Below are positions 8,319 to 16,909 of a DNA stretch of 37,038 bases, in pieces; positions within the stretch are counted from its first letter, which is position 1, and every line of letters begins with the position of its first letter. Source of the stretch: JAPOQD01 sp964620555 (GTDB lineage: Bacteria; Pseudomonadota; Gammaproteobacteria; Pseudomonadales; Halieaceae). The DNA lies in assembly GCA_964620555.1 (NCBI GenBank), contig CAZUGZ010000023.1, positions 1 through 37,038 on the forward strand. Reading direction: 5' to 3'. The notes beneath the pieces were generated by a model that searched no databases, was not told the DNA's origin, and worked only from the letters and a program-made list of their open reading frames with translations. The translations under genes and the position numbers were made by a program.

Positions 8319-8367
8319 TTGACAGGACGGCTAACCGGTATTAGCTTTGGCGGTTCCCCGGGGACCG
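8319..8367 (+). promoter_or_regulatory. Possible promoter and palindrome before the aldehyde dehydrogenase
   Basis: A perfect -35 TTGACA at 8319-8324 is followed 17 bases later by a weak -10 (TAGCTT, 8342-8347). Directly downstream, 8351-8367 is a near-perfect palindrome: arms CGGT and ACCG around CCCCGGGG with one unpaired T. It sits where a repressor would block the promoter, or could form a hairpin in the leader just before the ribosome-binding site GGAGAG (8371-8376). Confidence 0.35.
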
Positions 8368-8382
8368 TTTGGAGAGAACGCC

Positions 8383-9924
8383 ATGTCCATTTATCAACCT
8401 CTGGAGTCAACCGATTCCCGCCGTCACTTGCAGTTGCGCAGCCCGGTCACCCTGGAAATCACCGGCGAGCTGGTCTGCGCCAACCGGCAGGACGTCGCTG
8501 ACGCCATTGCCAGGGCCCGCGCGGCGCAGCCGGAATGGGCCGCGCTGGATATCCGCGAACGGGCCAGGGTGCTCGAGCGGGCACTGAAAATCGTGCTGCA
8601 AAGAACCGAGCAGATCGTCGACCTGGTGGTATCCGAAACCGGCAAGTGCCGCACCGATGCCCTGTCGATGGAAGTGTTCTCGACGGCCGATTCCCTCTGT
8701 TACTACGCCAAGAACGCGCCCCGATTCCTCAAGCCGCACCGGCGCAAGGTGCACGGGCTCATGGGATTCATGAAGCAACTGCGCATCAGCTACCAGCCGC
8801 TGGGTGTGATCGGCCTGATCACGCCCTGGAACGGCCCCTTCGTGCTGGTGATGAACCAGGCGGCCCAGGCCCTGATGGCGGGTAACGCGGTGGTCGCCAA
8901 GGGCTCCGAAGTCACCCCGTACTCGGCCCGGCTGGCCGAGGAAATCTTCCTCGAAGCGGGTCTGCCCGAAGGCCTGCTGCAGGTGTTGCTGGGCGATGGG
9001 GAAACCGGCGCCGCCATCGTCGAGGGCGGCGTGGACAAGGTTTCCTTTACCGGCAGCGTGGCCACCGGGCGCAAGGTGGCGGAGTCCTGCGGCCGCCAGC
9101 TCATTCCGGCGACCCTGGAACTGGGCGGCAACGATGCCATGATCGTCTGCGCCGACGCCGACCTGGACCGTGCCGCCGACGGCGCCTGGCTGGGGTCGTG
9201 CCTCAATACCGGCCACTACTGCTGCGGCACCGAGCGGATCTACGTGGTGGAATCCGTGTACGACGAGTTTCTGGCCAAGGTGCTGGAGAAGGGCAAAGCC
9301 ATCAAACAGGGGCCCGAACACGGTTATGCCGAAGATGTCGGCTGCGTGTTCTGGGACCGTCAGATGACCATCATCGAGCACCATGTCGAGGACGCCCGGG
9401 CCAGGGGAGCGACCATCCACATGGGTGGCGCCCGCAATCCGGACCAGAAAGGGCTGTACTACCTGCCCACGGTCATCACCGAAGTGAACCACGAGATGGA
9501 GATCATGAACGAGGAAACCTTCGGTCCCGTGCTGTGCCTGCAAAAGGTGCGCGACGAGGCCGAGGCCATCCGGCTGGCCAACGATTCGCAGTACGGGCTC
9601 AACGGCAACGTGTGGACCAAGGACAAGGAAAAGGGGCACCGGCTGGCCCTGCAGATCGACACCGGCGCCTGCTCGGTCAACGATATGGCGATGAGTTACG
9701 GCATTCCCGCCGCGCCCTTCGGCGGCCGGAAAAACTCCGGAGTGGGCCAGGTAAACGGCGAGAAGGGACTGAAATCCTACTGCCACGAAATGCCGGTGGT
9801 CATCGACCGGCGGGGCGGCAAATTGGTGACCGCGTACCCCAACACCGTCGAGGGCGCCGAGGGCATGAAGAAGCTGATGAATTTCCTCTGGGTGAAAACG
9901 CCGGTCGGCCGCTGGCTGTCCTGA
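8383..9924 (+). CDS. NAD(P)-dependent aldehyde dehydrogenase
   Basis: Oxidises an aldehyde to a carboxylate; substrate unknown. 513 residues, normal for the ALDH superfamily. Key residues visible: Asn150 in the oxyanion motif TPWNGPF, the cofactor-binding FTGSVATGRK (residues 222-231), the general base Glu246 in LELGGND, and the catalytic Cys280 in LNTGHYCCG, with the EETFGPV motif further on. The ATG at 8383 is preceded by GGAGAG at 6 bases. Monocistronic, converging on a diiron protein and a luciferase-like monooxygenase on the other strand, which suggests an oxidative degradation or detoxification function but proves none. Confidence 0.92.
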   Translation: MSIYQPLESTDSRRHLQLRSPVTLEITGELVCANRQDVADAIARARAAQPEWAALDIRERARVLERALKIVLQRTEQIVDLVVSETGKCRTDALSMEVFSTADSLCYYAKNAPRFLKPHRRKVHGLMGFMKQLRISYQPLGVIGLITPWNGPFVLVMNQAAQALMAGNAVVAKGSEVTPYSARLAEEIFLEAGLPEGLLQVLLGDGETGAAIVEGGVDKVSFTGSVATGRKVAESCGRQLIPATLELGGNDAMIVCADADLDRAADGAWLGSCLNTGHYCCGTERIYVVESVYDEFLAKVLEKGKAIKQGPEHGYAEDVGCVFWDRQMTIIEHHVEDARARGATIHMGGARNPDQKGLYYLPTVITEVNHEMEIMNEETFGPVLCLQKVRDEAEAIRLANDSQYGLNGNVWTKDKEKGHRLALQIDTGACSVNDMAMSYGIPAAPFGGRKNSGVGQVNGEKGLKSYCHEMPVVIDRRGGKLVTAYPNTVEGAEGMKKLMNFLWVKTPVGRWLS

Positions 9925-9984
9925 CTGCGCGGGGGCCGGCGCGCCGGGCGCGGACGCTCGTCCCGGCGGCGCCACTGCCGGCGG

Positions 9985-11175
9985 TCAGGCCATTTCCGTC
10001 AATTTCTCGTGTACGGTTTTTTCCAGGTACTCCTGTAGCGCCTTCTGCTCGTGGCTCTGGGCTTCGCTGGTATCCAGCGGGCGCTCCATGGCGGCCCAGT
10101 CGATGTCGCCGTCATCCTCCAGGTGTTCCATTTCCAGGATGCCCATTTGCTGAAACCTGGGCCGGATCCGCTCGGTCATCAGCCCGATGCGCTTGAGGTC
10201 GGGGATCACGCGCTGGAACAACAGGTTGCGGAAGGTGCTCATCACGAAGCCCTCCAGCACCCGCTGCCGCGCCTCTTCCACATCCCAGCCGAAGTGGGCG
10301 AACACGTCGGTCGCCACCAGCCGCTCGCGACTGACCACGCAGGCCTCGTAGGCAAACTGGGCGCGCTCCTCCAGTTCCTCGTCGGTCAGGGTCTTCAGGT
10401 ATTCCTCCAGGTAATTCACGCCGAAGGTAACGTGGCGGGCTTCATCCCGGGTCACCAGGTAGATCAGTTCTTTGAGGACCGGGTCGGGGGTGGTTTCCCG
10501 GGCGGTGTTGAAAGCGGACAGGGCCAGGCCTTCGATGATGATCTGCATGCCGATGAATTTCAGGTCCCAGCGGGGGTCGGTGAGAATCTTGTCGAGAATG
10601 CTCTTGAGGGCGGTGTTGACCGGGTACATCAAACCGATGCGGGTCTGTATGTACTTGTTGAACGCCTCCACGTGGCGAGCCTCGTCGAAGGTTTGTGAGG
10701 CGGCAAACAACTTGGCGTTGAAGGTCGGTGCGCAGGCGGCCAACTGGGATGCCACCAGCAGGGCGCCCTGCTCGCCGTGCAGAAACTGGGACAGGCTCCA
10801 GGCGTCCAGATGCAGGCAGAACTCACTCTTTCGTTCGTCGGACAGGGCCACAAAGGGTGGATAGTCCGCCAGGTTCATCAACCGTGCCTCTTCTTCGAAA
10901 TCCGGCCGCGGCCACTCGGGGCTCCAGTCGATGTCCAGTTCCACGTTCCAGTTGAGCTGCTTGCCCAATTCGTACAACTTCTTGATGCGGTCGTCCTGGC
11001 GGGTGTAGTTCCAGTTGTAGGAACCGGTCAGCGGCGTGCTGAAGATCTCTGCCACGTGATCCACGTGCTCACTGGTCAGCAGGTCGTCGATATCGGTGGT
11101 TTCGCCCCGCAGGCCGGCCGAACCGCTGAAGCGTTGAATCTTGCGCGGGCTCTCATCGAGAAACTTCAGTTTCAC
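9985..11175 (-). CDS. Ferritin-like diiron protein (putative diiron oxygenase/oxidase)
   Basis: 396 residues. It has the four-helix diiron signature: Glu135 (FLHGEQG), Glu165 and His168 (FDEARHVEAF), Glu215 (IIIEG), Glu245 and His248 (RDEARHVTFG). The paired ExxH motifs are those of ferritin-like/RNR-R2-like oxygenases, a group that includes N-oxygenases and fatty-chain oxidases. No signal peptide; cytosolic. The start is GTG at 11173-11175 with GAGGA 7 bases upstream; an in-frame stop lies close upstream. It follows the luciferase-like gene by 71 bases on the same strand and is probably co-transcribed with it. The substrate cannot be read from sequence. Confidence 0.82.
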   Translation of the reverse strand: MKLKFLDESPRKIQRFSGSAGLRGETTDIDDLLTSEHVDHVAEIFSTPLTGSYNWNYTRQDDRIKKLYELGKQLNWNVELDIDWSPEWPRPDFEEEARLMNLADYPPFVALSDERKSEFCLHLDAWSLSQFLHGEQGALLVASQLAACAPTFNAKLFAASQTFDEARHVEAFNKYIQTRIGLMYPVNTALKSILDKILTDPRWDLKFIGMQIIIEGLALSAFNTARETTPDPVLKELIYLVTRDEARHVTFGVNYLEEYLKTLTDEELEERAQFAYEACVVSRERLVATDVFAHFGWDVEEARQRVLEGFVMSTFRNLLFQRVIPDLKRIGLMTERIRPRFQQMGILEMEHLEDDGDIDWAAMERPLDTSEAQSHEQKALQEYLEKTVHEKLTEMA

Positions 11176-11246
11176 AGTTCCATCCTCAATTCTCCAGAAT
11201 CACAGTATGGGTCTGATCCGGATTGCGCTCAAGGAGAAAATTGTCG

Positions 11247-12122
11247 TCATCCGCCCGAATCGGGCGCGATGAATTCGCCGGCATACCACTGCAGCATGGC
11301 AATTTTTTCGGGCAATTCCTGATCCGGCTGCCGCTGGTAGACATCCCGAAAACCGATCACCACGTCGGTGATCCCAAGTTCTTCCAGTTCCTCGATGCCC
11401 TCCCGGGTGAAGGCGTTCTGTCCGGTGGTAAAGACCTTGAAGGGCCGCCCGGCGTCGCCCGACTGCTCCCGGTATCGATTGATTTTCTCCAGGTAGCTGC
11501 GCAACCCGGCGAGGTCGGCGCCGGCGCACATCCAGCCATCGTTGCGGGCGGCTCGCCGCAGGGCCGGCTCGCTGTGGCCGCCGATCAGAATCGGCGTCGG
11601 CGCCGTGGGCACCGGGTTCATCTTGTTGGCGGGCATGTCGTGCAACTCGCCGCGAAAGCCGAAGTAGTCGCCGGATTCCAGGCCGCGAATCATTTCAATC
11701 TGCTCGTCCAGCCGTTGGCCGCGCTTCTGAAAGGGGATCTGGGCGACGGCAAAGTCTTCTTCCCAGGGGCTGATGCCCACCCCGAAGTCGAAGCGGTTGC
11801 CGCTCAGCACATTGATGCCCTGTACCTGCTTGGCGACGATGGCCGCCTGGCGGATGGCGAGCTTGTATACAAAGGTGGCGAAGCGGATGGTACTGGTCAC
11901 CGCAGCCATGGCGGTCACGGCGATCAGGGATTCGATGAAGGGCTCGCCCTCCAGAAATTCACGGCTGCCATCGGCATTGTAGGGGTAGCGGGAGCTGGCC
12001 TGCTGGGGATAGCAAATGCTGTCGGGCACGGTGATGCCGTGGTAACCCGCCGCCTCCGCGGCCCGTGCCAGGGGCAGGTAGTGGTCGGCGTCACACATGC
12101 CCACCTGGTAGCTGAATCTCAT
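11247..12122 (-). CDS. Luciferase-like (LLM class) flavin/F420-dependent oxidoreductase
   Basis: 291 residues of the bacterial-luciferase-like TIM-barrel family: N-terminal strand MRFSYQVGMCDAD, then ATFVYKLAIRQAAIVAKQVQ, GRFDFGVG-like NRFDFGVGISPWEEDF, and PTPILIGGHSEPALRRAAR, all standard for the F420/FMN LLM group. The reaction would be a reduced-flavin (or F420H2) dependent oxidation; the cofactor and substrate are undetermined. The ATG at 12120-12122 has GGGAG 6 bases upstream and gives the canonical N-terminus; a longer in-frame extension exists but crosses the promoter. It likely heads a two-gene unit with the diiron protein. Confidence 0.85.
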   Translation of the reverse strand: MRFSYQVGMCDADHYLPLARAAEAAGYHGITVPDSICYPQQASSRYPYNADGSREFLEGEPFIESLIAVTAMAAVTSTIRFATFVYKLAIRQAAIVAKQVQGINVLSGNRFDFGVGISPWEEDFAVAQIPFQKRGQRLDEQIEMIRGLESGDYFGFRGELHDMPANKMNPVPTAPTPILIGGHSEPALRRAARNDGWMCAGADLAGLRSYLEKINRYREQSGDAGRPFKVFTTGQNAFTREGIEELEELGITDVVIGFRDVYQRQPDQELPEKIAMLQWYAGEFIAPDSGG

Positions 12123-12162
12123 CGCGTACTCCCGATAGTGCGTTGTGAGGCAAGGCGTCGCC

Positions 12163-12191
12163 ATTGTACTGCGCCTCGCCGGGCTTGTCCG
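12163..12191 (-). promoter_or_regulatory. Sigma70-type promoter for the LLM-diiron pair
   Basis: Reading the minus strand: CGGACA (12186-12191) and TACAAT (12163-12168) separated by 17 bases; 4/6 and 5/6 matches. It sits 41 bases before the LLM start and would separate this pair from ispA upstream. Confidence 0.45.
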
Positions 12192-12219
12192 TTCACCGGT
12201 CTGCGCCACCGTACGGGCG

Positions 12220-13155
12220 TCATCGGGAGCGTTCGGCCACGAACTGCGCCAGACCCAGCAGCAGTTCCGGCTGGCCGCTGAAATCGGACAGCGCCGCCAC
12301 CGCCGCCGCCGTCAACTCTTCGACCCGCGCCCTGGCGGCCTCCACCCCCAGCAGACTCACCGTGGTGGATTTGCAGAGCGCGGCGTCGGCACCCGCCGCC
12401 TTGCCCAGGCTCTGGGTAGTGCCGGTGGCGTCGAGCACGTCGTCGCAATACTGAAAGGCCAGGCCGAAATTGCGGGAAAACCGGTCGAGTTGTGCCAGTT
12501 GCTGCCGCCCGGCACCGGCGACGGTGGCGCCCATGGCCACACTGGCGCGCATCAGGGCACCGGTTTTGAGTGCGTGCATGGCCTCTACCTCGGCCAGGGT
12601 GGCGCTTTGGCCGGTGGCGGCGATGTCCATGACCTGCCCGCCCACCATGCCCCGGGCGCCGCTGGCGGCCGTCAGCAGGCGCAGCAGTTGCAGGCGCGTC
12701 GCCGGTTCCAGTTGGCTCTGATTGGCCAGCAGTTCGAAGGCCCGGGCCTGCAGGGCGTCGCCGGCCAGTATCGCGGTGGCTTCATCGAAGGCCTTGTGGA
12801 CCGTGGGCTGGCCGCGCCGCAGGTCATCGTCGTCCATGCTGGGCAGGTCGTCGTGCACCAGGGAATAGGCGTGGATCAGTTCCACCGCACAGGCGGCGCT
12901 GTCCAGGGCCTCGTTCAACGGACGCCGGTCCAGCGCGGTGGCGTCCACCGCCGCTGCCCCGGCATAGACCAGGGCGGGACGCAGGCGCTTGCCGCCACTG
13001 TTCAGCGCGTAGTCGCTGGCCTCGAACAGGCGCTGGAGAAGGGGCCCGGCGGCGCTGTCGAATTCACTGTCGGACTCGCCGAGCGCTTGTTGCAGCGCCC
13101 GGTTGCAACGCGTTTGCCAGGTACCTAGTTGGGCCGCGAAATCGGCGCTGCTCAC
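12220..13155 (-). CDS. ispA: Polyprenyl synthetase, farnesyl diphosphate synthase type
   Basis: Condenses dimethylallyl/geranyl diphosphate with isopentenyl diphosphate to give farnesyl diphosphate for quinones, undecaprenyl lipid and hopanoids. 311 residues. First Asp-rich motif DDLPSMDDDD (from residue 102) with basic RRG after it, and the second motif QYCDDVLD near residue 238, are both intact; GGKRLRP at 54-60 binds IPP. The start is taken as GTG at 13153-13155, overlapping the xseB stop as GTGA (4 bases), because this gives the usual N-terminus and coupling. dxs, which commonly adjoins xseB-ispA, is separated from them here by an opposite-strand amidase gene. Confidence 0.95.
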   Translation of the reverse strand: MSSADFAAQLGTWQTRCNRALQQALGESDSEFDSAAGPLLQRLFEASDYALNSGGKRLRPALVYAGAAAVDATALDRRPLNEALDSAACAVELIHAYSLVHDDLPSMDDDDLRRGQPTVHKAFDEATAILAGDALQARAFELLANQSQLEPATRLQLLRLLTAASGARGMVGGQVMDIAATGQSATLAEVEAMHALKTGALMRASVAMGATVAGAGRQQLAQLDRFSRNFGLAFQYCDDVLDATGTTQSLGKAAGADAALCKSTTVSLLGVEAARARVEELTAAAVAALSDFSGQPELLLGLAQFVAERSR

Positions 13156-13400
13156 GGGTCCTCGCCGGTCGCCTGCCCGGCGAAGGGCTCGGCGACGACT
13201 GCGCCGTCCTTTTCGGTGAGAAGCTGCACCTTCTGTTCCGCTTCTTCCAGTGCCCGCCGGCAATCGCGCCCCAGCGTCACCCCCTGTTCAAAGGCCTGCA
13301 GGGACTGTTCGAGGCTCAAATCACCCTCTTCCAGGCTGGTCACCAGCGCTTCGAGTTGGGCCAGGCTGTCTTCAAACGCGTTTTTTTTCTGTTCGGGCAT
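13152..13400 (-). CDS. xseB: Exodeoxyribonuclease VII small subunit
   Basis: 82 residues, normal for XseB, the small subunit of the single-strand exonuclease XseA-XseB. Family features: FEDSLAQLEALVTSLEEGDLS followed by LEQSLQAFEQGVTLGRDCRRAL and a helix with EAEQKVQLL. The ATG at 13398-13400 gives MPEQKKNAFED, the expected start. A strong extended -10 promoter lies just upstream. It is coupled to ispA by a 4-base overlap. Confidence 0.95.
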   Translation of the reverse strand: MPEQKKNAFEDSLAQLEALVTSLEEGDLSLEQSLQAFEQGVTLGRDCRRALEEAEQKVQLLTEKDGAVVAEPFAGQATGEDP

Positions 13401-13433
13401 TGGGGTACACTCGGACACTGCGGGGCAATCGGA

Positions 13434-13462
13434 ATTATACCAGTTGCCAACCCTTTTGTTAG
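13434..13462 (-). promoter_or_regulatory. Extended -10 promoter for xseB-ispA
   Basis: Minus strand: a perfect extended -10 TGGTATAAT (TATAAT at 13434-13439) and, 17 bases upstream, CTAACA (13457-13462, 4/6). It starts transcription about 27 bases before the xseB ATG. The same 83-base gap also serves the divergent amidase gene. Confidence 0.6.
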
Positions 13463-13483
13463 CGGCGGTCAGGGGAGCACTAC

Positions 13484-14941
13484 ATGGAATTACTGTACCA
13501 GGGCGCGTTTTCCATCGCCGCGGCAATCAAGGCCCGCAGGCTGGAAGCGCGGGAAGTACTCGAGTTTTTCATTGCCCGCGTGGAACGCTACAACCCCGGG
13601 CTCAACGCCGTGGTGGCGTTTGACTTCGAACGCGCCCGGGCTCGGGCCCGGGCCGCGGACCAGGCGGCGCAACGGGGCGAGGACTGGGGGCCCCTGCACG
13701 GCGTACCGTGCACCATCAAGGATGCCTTGCGGGTGGAGGGTCTGGTCACGGTGGGCGGCGACCCGGGTCACCGCGACCACATTCCCAAAACCAGCGCGAT
13801 CGCCGTACAACGCTTTATCGATGCCGGCGCCATCGTGTTCGGCAAGACCAACGTACCGTTCATGAGTTCCGATTTGCAGTCGTACAACGAGGTCTACGGT
13901 ACCTCCAACAACCCCTGGGACCCGCTGCGCACCTGTGGCGGCTCCTCGGGCGGAGCCGCCGCCGCGGTGGCCGCCGGCCTGACCCCCATCGAGATCGGTT
14001 CCGATATCGGTGGTTCGATTCGCACGCCCTGTCACTTCAACGGGGTCTACGGCCACAAGCCCAGCTATGGCATCGTACCCCAGCGCGGGCACCTGCCCCC
14101 CTCCGAGTATACCCGCACCGAAACCGACCTGTCCGTGGTGGGTCCCATCGGCACCTGCGTGGATGACCTGGAGCAGGCCCTGGAGGTGCTCGCCGGGCCA
14201 CTGCCGGAGATGGCCGTCGCCCACAGTATCCAATTGCCCGCGGCGCGCTTCGCCGAGGTCCGGCAACTGCGGGTAGCGGTCTGGGCCGACGAAGAACTGT
14301 GTCCGGTACACCCCGACATCAGCGCCGCCATCCACGCCGCGGCGGACTGCCTGCAAGCCCTGGGGGCCAGCGTGCAGCGCACCGCCAGGCCCGGGTTCCC
14401 GCTGGAGGAGTACCTGCGCAATTACCGTTTCATGGTGGCCGCAGCCATCGGCGGCAACCTGCCCGAAAGCCTCGTCGAAAGCATGGCCGAGGCCCTGCAA
14501 TCGCTGAGTCCCGACGACCTCAGCATTCCCGCCACCATGACCCGCTCCTGTGCCGGCCCGCACTACCTCTGGGCCAGGGAATACGAACGTCGTGAGCACT
14601 ACCGCAAACTGTGGGCGGAATTCTTTGCAGACTTCGACGTCCTGCTCTGCCCCTGCGCCTTTGTTCCCGCCTTCCCGCACGACCACAGTGACGACATGGA
14701 CGCGCGTGTCCTCGACCTGTTGGGGGAACAGCGCCCCTACATGGACCTGATGTTCTACGCGGGGCTGACCCTCAACGGATGGCTGCCGGCCACGGCGGTG
14801 CCGCTGGGGCTGAGCCGGGAGGGGCTTCCCATCGGTATGCAGATTGCCGGAAATTTCCTGCAGGACAAGACCACGCTGCAGGTAGCGAGGATTCTGGAAC
14901 GTGAGTTCCGCTGCTTCGAGGGCCCCGACCTGGCGGGCTAA
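13484..14941 (+). CDS. Amidase-signature family hydrolase
   Basis: Hydrolyses an amide or related bond; substrate unknown. 485 residues, full length. The Ser-cisSer-Lys triad is visible: Lys79 in PCTIKDALRVEG, the cis-Ser in CGGSSGGAAAAVAAG (154-155) and the nucleophile Ser178 in IGSDIGGSIRTP. The C-terminal GLPIGMQIAGNFLQD is typical. ATG with AGGGGAG about 6 bases upstream. It runs opposite to all neighbours, lies between dxs and xseB-ispA, and its TAA overlaps the dxs TAG by 4 bases, so it looks like a gene inserted into, or rearranged within, an isoprenoid locus. It is not GatA: no gatCB partners. Confidence 0.9.
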   Translation: MELLYQGAFSIAAAIKARRLEAREVLEFFIARVERYNPGLNAVVAFDFERARARARAADQAAQRGEDWGPLHGVPCTIKDALRVEGLVTVGGDPGHRDHIPKTSAIAVQRFIDAGAIVFGKTNVPFMSSDLQSYNEVYGTSNNPWDPLRTCGGSSGGAAAAVAAGLTPIEIGSDIGGSIRTPCHFNGVYGHKPSYGIVPQRGHLPPSEYTRTETDLSVVGPIGTCVDDLEQALEVLAGPLPEMAVAHSIQLPAARFAEVRQLRVAVWADEELCPVHPDISAAIHAAADCLQALGASVQRTARPGFPLEEYLRNYRFMVAAAIGGNLPESLVESMAEALQSLSPDDLSIPATMTRSCAGPHYLWAREYERREHYRKLWAEFFADFDVLLCPCAFVPAFPHDHSDDMDARVLDLLGEQRPYMDLMFYAGLTLNGWLPATAVPLGLSREGLPIGMQIAGNFLQDKTTLQVARILEREFRCFEGPDLAG

Positions 14942-16863
14942 CGCCGCACTTCCAGGACCGGTTTGCCGGAGTGCAGGCGCAGCAGGCGTTTTTGAATGGC
15001 GGCGAGCACCCCCGCGGCGTCCAGGCCCACCCGGGCAAGTTGCTGTTCCCGCTTGCCGTGTTCGACAAAGCGGTCGGGCAGGCCCAGGTTGAGCACCGGG
15101 GTGGAGCAGTGTTCCCGGGCCAGCAGCTCGTTGACTGCGGCACCGGCTCCGCCGGCGATCACATTTTCTTCCAGGGTAACCAGCAGTTTGTGCTCGCCGG
15201 CCAGTTGCAGTACCCGGGTTTCATCCAGCGGTTTTACCCAGCGCATGTCGACCAGGCTGGCATCGAGCCGCTCCGCAGCCTCCCGGGCGGCGGGCAACAG
15301 CACCCCGAAATTGAGAATGGCGACCTCTTTGCCGCTCCGCAGCGGCAGCGCTTCGCCCACCGGCAGGAGCTTCATCTGCTTGTCGATGCGGACCCCGGTG
15401 CCGGTTCCACGGGGGTAGCGCACCGCTGCCGGGCCGTGGTGCTGATAGCAGGTGTACAGCAACTGTCGGCACTCGTTTTCATCGCTGGGGGCCGCCACCA
15501 GCATATTGGGCACACAGCGCAGAAAGCTGAGATCGAAACTGCCGGCGTGGCTGGGCCCGTCTTCGCCCACCAGGCCAGCCCGATCGATTCCCAGGGTGAC
15601 ATTCAGGTTCTGCAGGGCGATGTCGTGAATCAACTGGTCGTAGCCGCGCTGCAGAAAGGTGGAGTAGATCGCCACTACCGGCCGCGACCCTTCGCAGGCC
15701 ATGCCGCCGGCCAGGGTCAGCGAATGTTGCTCGGCAATGGCCACGTCGTGATAGCGCTCCGGGAAGCGCTCGGCGAACTCCACCATTCCCGAGCCCTCGC
15801 ACATGGCCGGGGTGATGCCGATGAGGCGTTCATCCTGCTCCGCCATGTCGCACAGCCAGCGCCCGAACACGGCCTGGTATTTGGGCTTCCTCGGTGGCGG
15901 CGCCGGGGCGTCCTGCGCCGGCAATACCGGTTTGGGATCGATTTTATTGATGGCGTGGTAGCCCACCGGGTCCTGCTCCGCCGGGAGAAAACCCTTGCCT
16001 TTGACGGTCTGGATGTGGAGTAGCTGCGGCCCCTGGAGATCTTTCATGTTGTCGATGGCGGACAACAGGTTCGGCAGGTCGTGCCCGTCCAGCGGCCCGA
16101 TGTAGTTGAAGCCCAACTCCTCGAACAGGGTGCCGGGCGCCACCATGCCCTTGACGTGCTCTTCGGTGCGCCTGACCACGTCCCAGGCCGGGGGAATCTT
16201 TTCCAGGATTCTCCTGGAGCCGCTGCGCGCGGCGATGTAGGTTTTCGAGGCCAGGATCCTGGCGAAGTAGGTAGCGAGGCCACCGGTGTTGTGACCGATA
16301 CTCATCTGGTTGTCGTTGAGCACCACCAGCAGGTTGGGGGCCACGTGTCCGGCATGGGCGAGCGCCTCGAAGGCCATGCCGCCGGTCATGGCGCCGTCGC
16401 CGACCACCGCCACCACCCTGCGCTGCTGGCCGCAATTGACCGCCGCCAGCGCCATGCCCAGGGCGGCGGAAACGGCGGTGGAGGAATGCCCGGTGCCGAA
16501 GGTATCGAATTCGCTCTCGGTTCGTTTCGGGAAACCGGACAGACCACCCTCGCGGCGCATGGAGTGCATGCGTTCGCGTCTGCCGGTGAGAATCTTGTGC
16601 GGGTAGGTCTGGTGCCCCACGTCCCAGACGATGCGGTCGTGGGGGGTATCGAACAGGTAGTGCAGCGCGATGGTCAACTCCACCACGCCCAGCCCCGCCC
16701 CGAAATGGCCACCGGTCTGGCCGACGCTCCACAGCAGGTAGGCGCGCAGCTCCTCGGCCAGGGCCGGCAGCGACTCGGGCTTGAGCGTGCGCAACTGCTC
16801 GGGACCCGTTACCGAATCCAGCAACGGCGTGGCGGGGCAATTGAGCGGTATCTGTTTCAGCAT
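14938..16863 (-). CDS. dxs: 1-deoxy-D-xylulose-5-phosphate synthase
   Basis: Thiamine-diphosphate enzyme that joins pyruvate and glyceraldehyde 3-phosphate, the first step of the MEP isoprenoid pathway. 641 residues, normal. Visible: VWDVGHQTYPHKILTGR, the ThDP/Mg motif GDGAMTGGMAFEAL with the paired Asn in LNDNQMSIG, and the transketolase central domain with AIAEQHSLTLAGGMA and DRAGLVGEDGPSH. The ATG at 16861-16863 gives the expected N-terminus. The stop codon overlaps the convergent amidase stop. ribA lies 46 bases upstream on the same strand. Confidence 0.97.
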   Translation of the reverse strand: MLKQIPLNCPATPLLDSVTGPEQLRTLKPESLPALAEELRAYLLWSVGQTGGHFGAGLGVVELTIALHYLFDTPHDRIVWDVGHQTYPHKILTGRRERMHSMRREGGLSGFPKRTESEFDTFGTGHSSTAVSAALGMALAAVNCGQQRRVVAVVGDGAMTGGMAFEALAHAGHVAPNLLVVLNDNQMSIGHNTGGLATYFARILASKTYIAARSGSRRILEKIPPAWDVVRRTEEHVKGMVAPGTLFEELGFNYIGPLDGHDLPNLLSAIDNMKDLQGPQLLHIQTVKGKGFLPAEQDPVGYHAINKIDPKPVLPAQDAPAPPPRKPKYQAVFGRWLCDMAEQDERLIGITPAMCEGSGMVEFAERFPERYHDVAIAEQHSLTLAGGMACEGSRPVVAIYSTFLQRGYDQLIHDIALQNLNVTLGIDRAGLVGEDGPSHAGSFDLSFLRCVPNMLVAAPSDENECRQLLYTCYQHHGPAAVRYPRGTGTGVRIDKQMKLLPVGEALPLRSGKEVAILNFGVLLPAAREAAERLDASLVDMRWVKPLDETRVLQLAGEHKLLVTLEENVIAGGAGAAVNELLAREHCSTPVLNLGLPDRFVEHGKREQQLARVGLDAAGVLAAIQKRLLRLHSGKPVLEVRR

Positions 16864-16909
16864 GGAGGAATGCTACCCGCTTTCCGGTTGGCGTTCCACT
16901 GCCGCTACC

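Larger units (their letters stand above)
7829..8382. other. 554-base intergenic region, AT-rich in its second half
   Basis: No convincing gene. The first 240 bases keep an open frame (ending at a TAA at 8067-8069) whose translation contains CRVTVLEASDTVGDRLR, slightly reminiscent of the FAD-binding N-terminus of flavin amine oxidases (VTVLEA.DRVGGR), but no start, no ribosome site and no further homology is visible; it may be a degraded remnant or chance. From 8223 to 8285 the sequence becomes strongly AT-rich and holds three AGACAT copies. Promoter-like and palindromic sequences occur just before the aldehyde dehydrogenase. Confidence 0.6.

Noticed and set aside
9936..9947. CCGGCGCGCCGG palindrome between converging ALDH and diiron genes as a terminator
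   Set aside because: No T-run on either strand and such GC palindromes are expected in this base composition.
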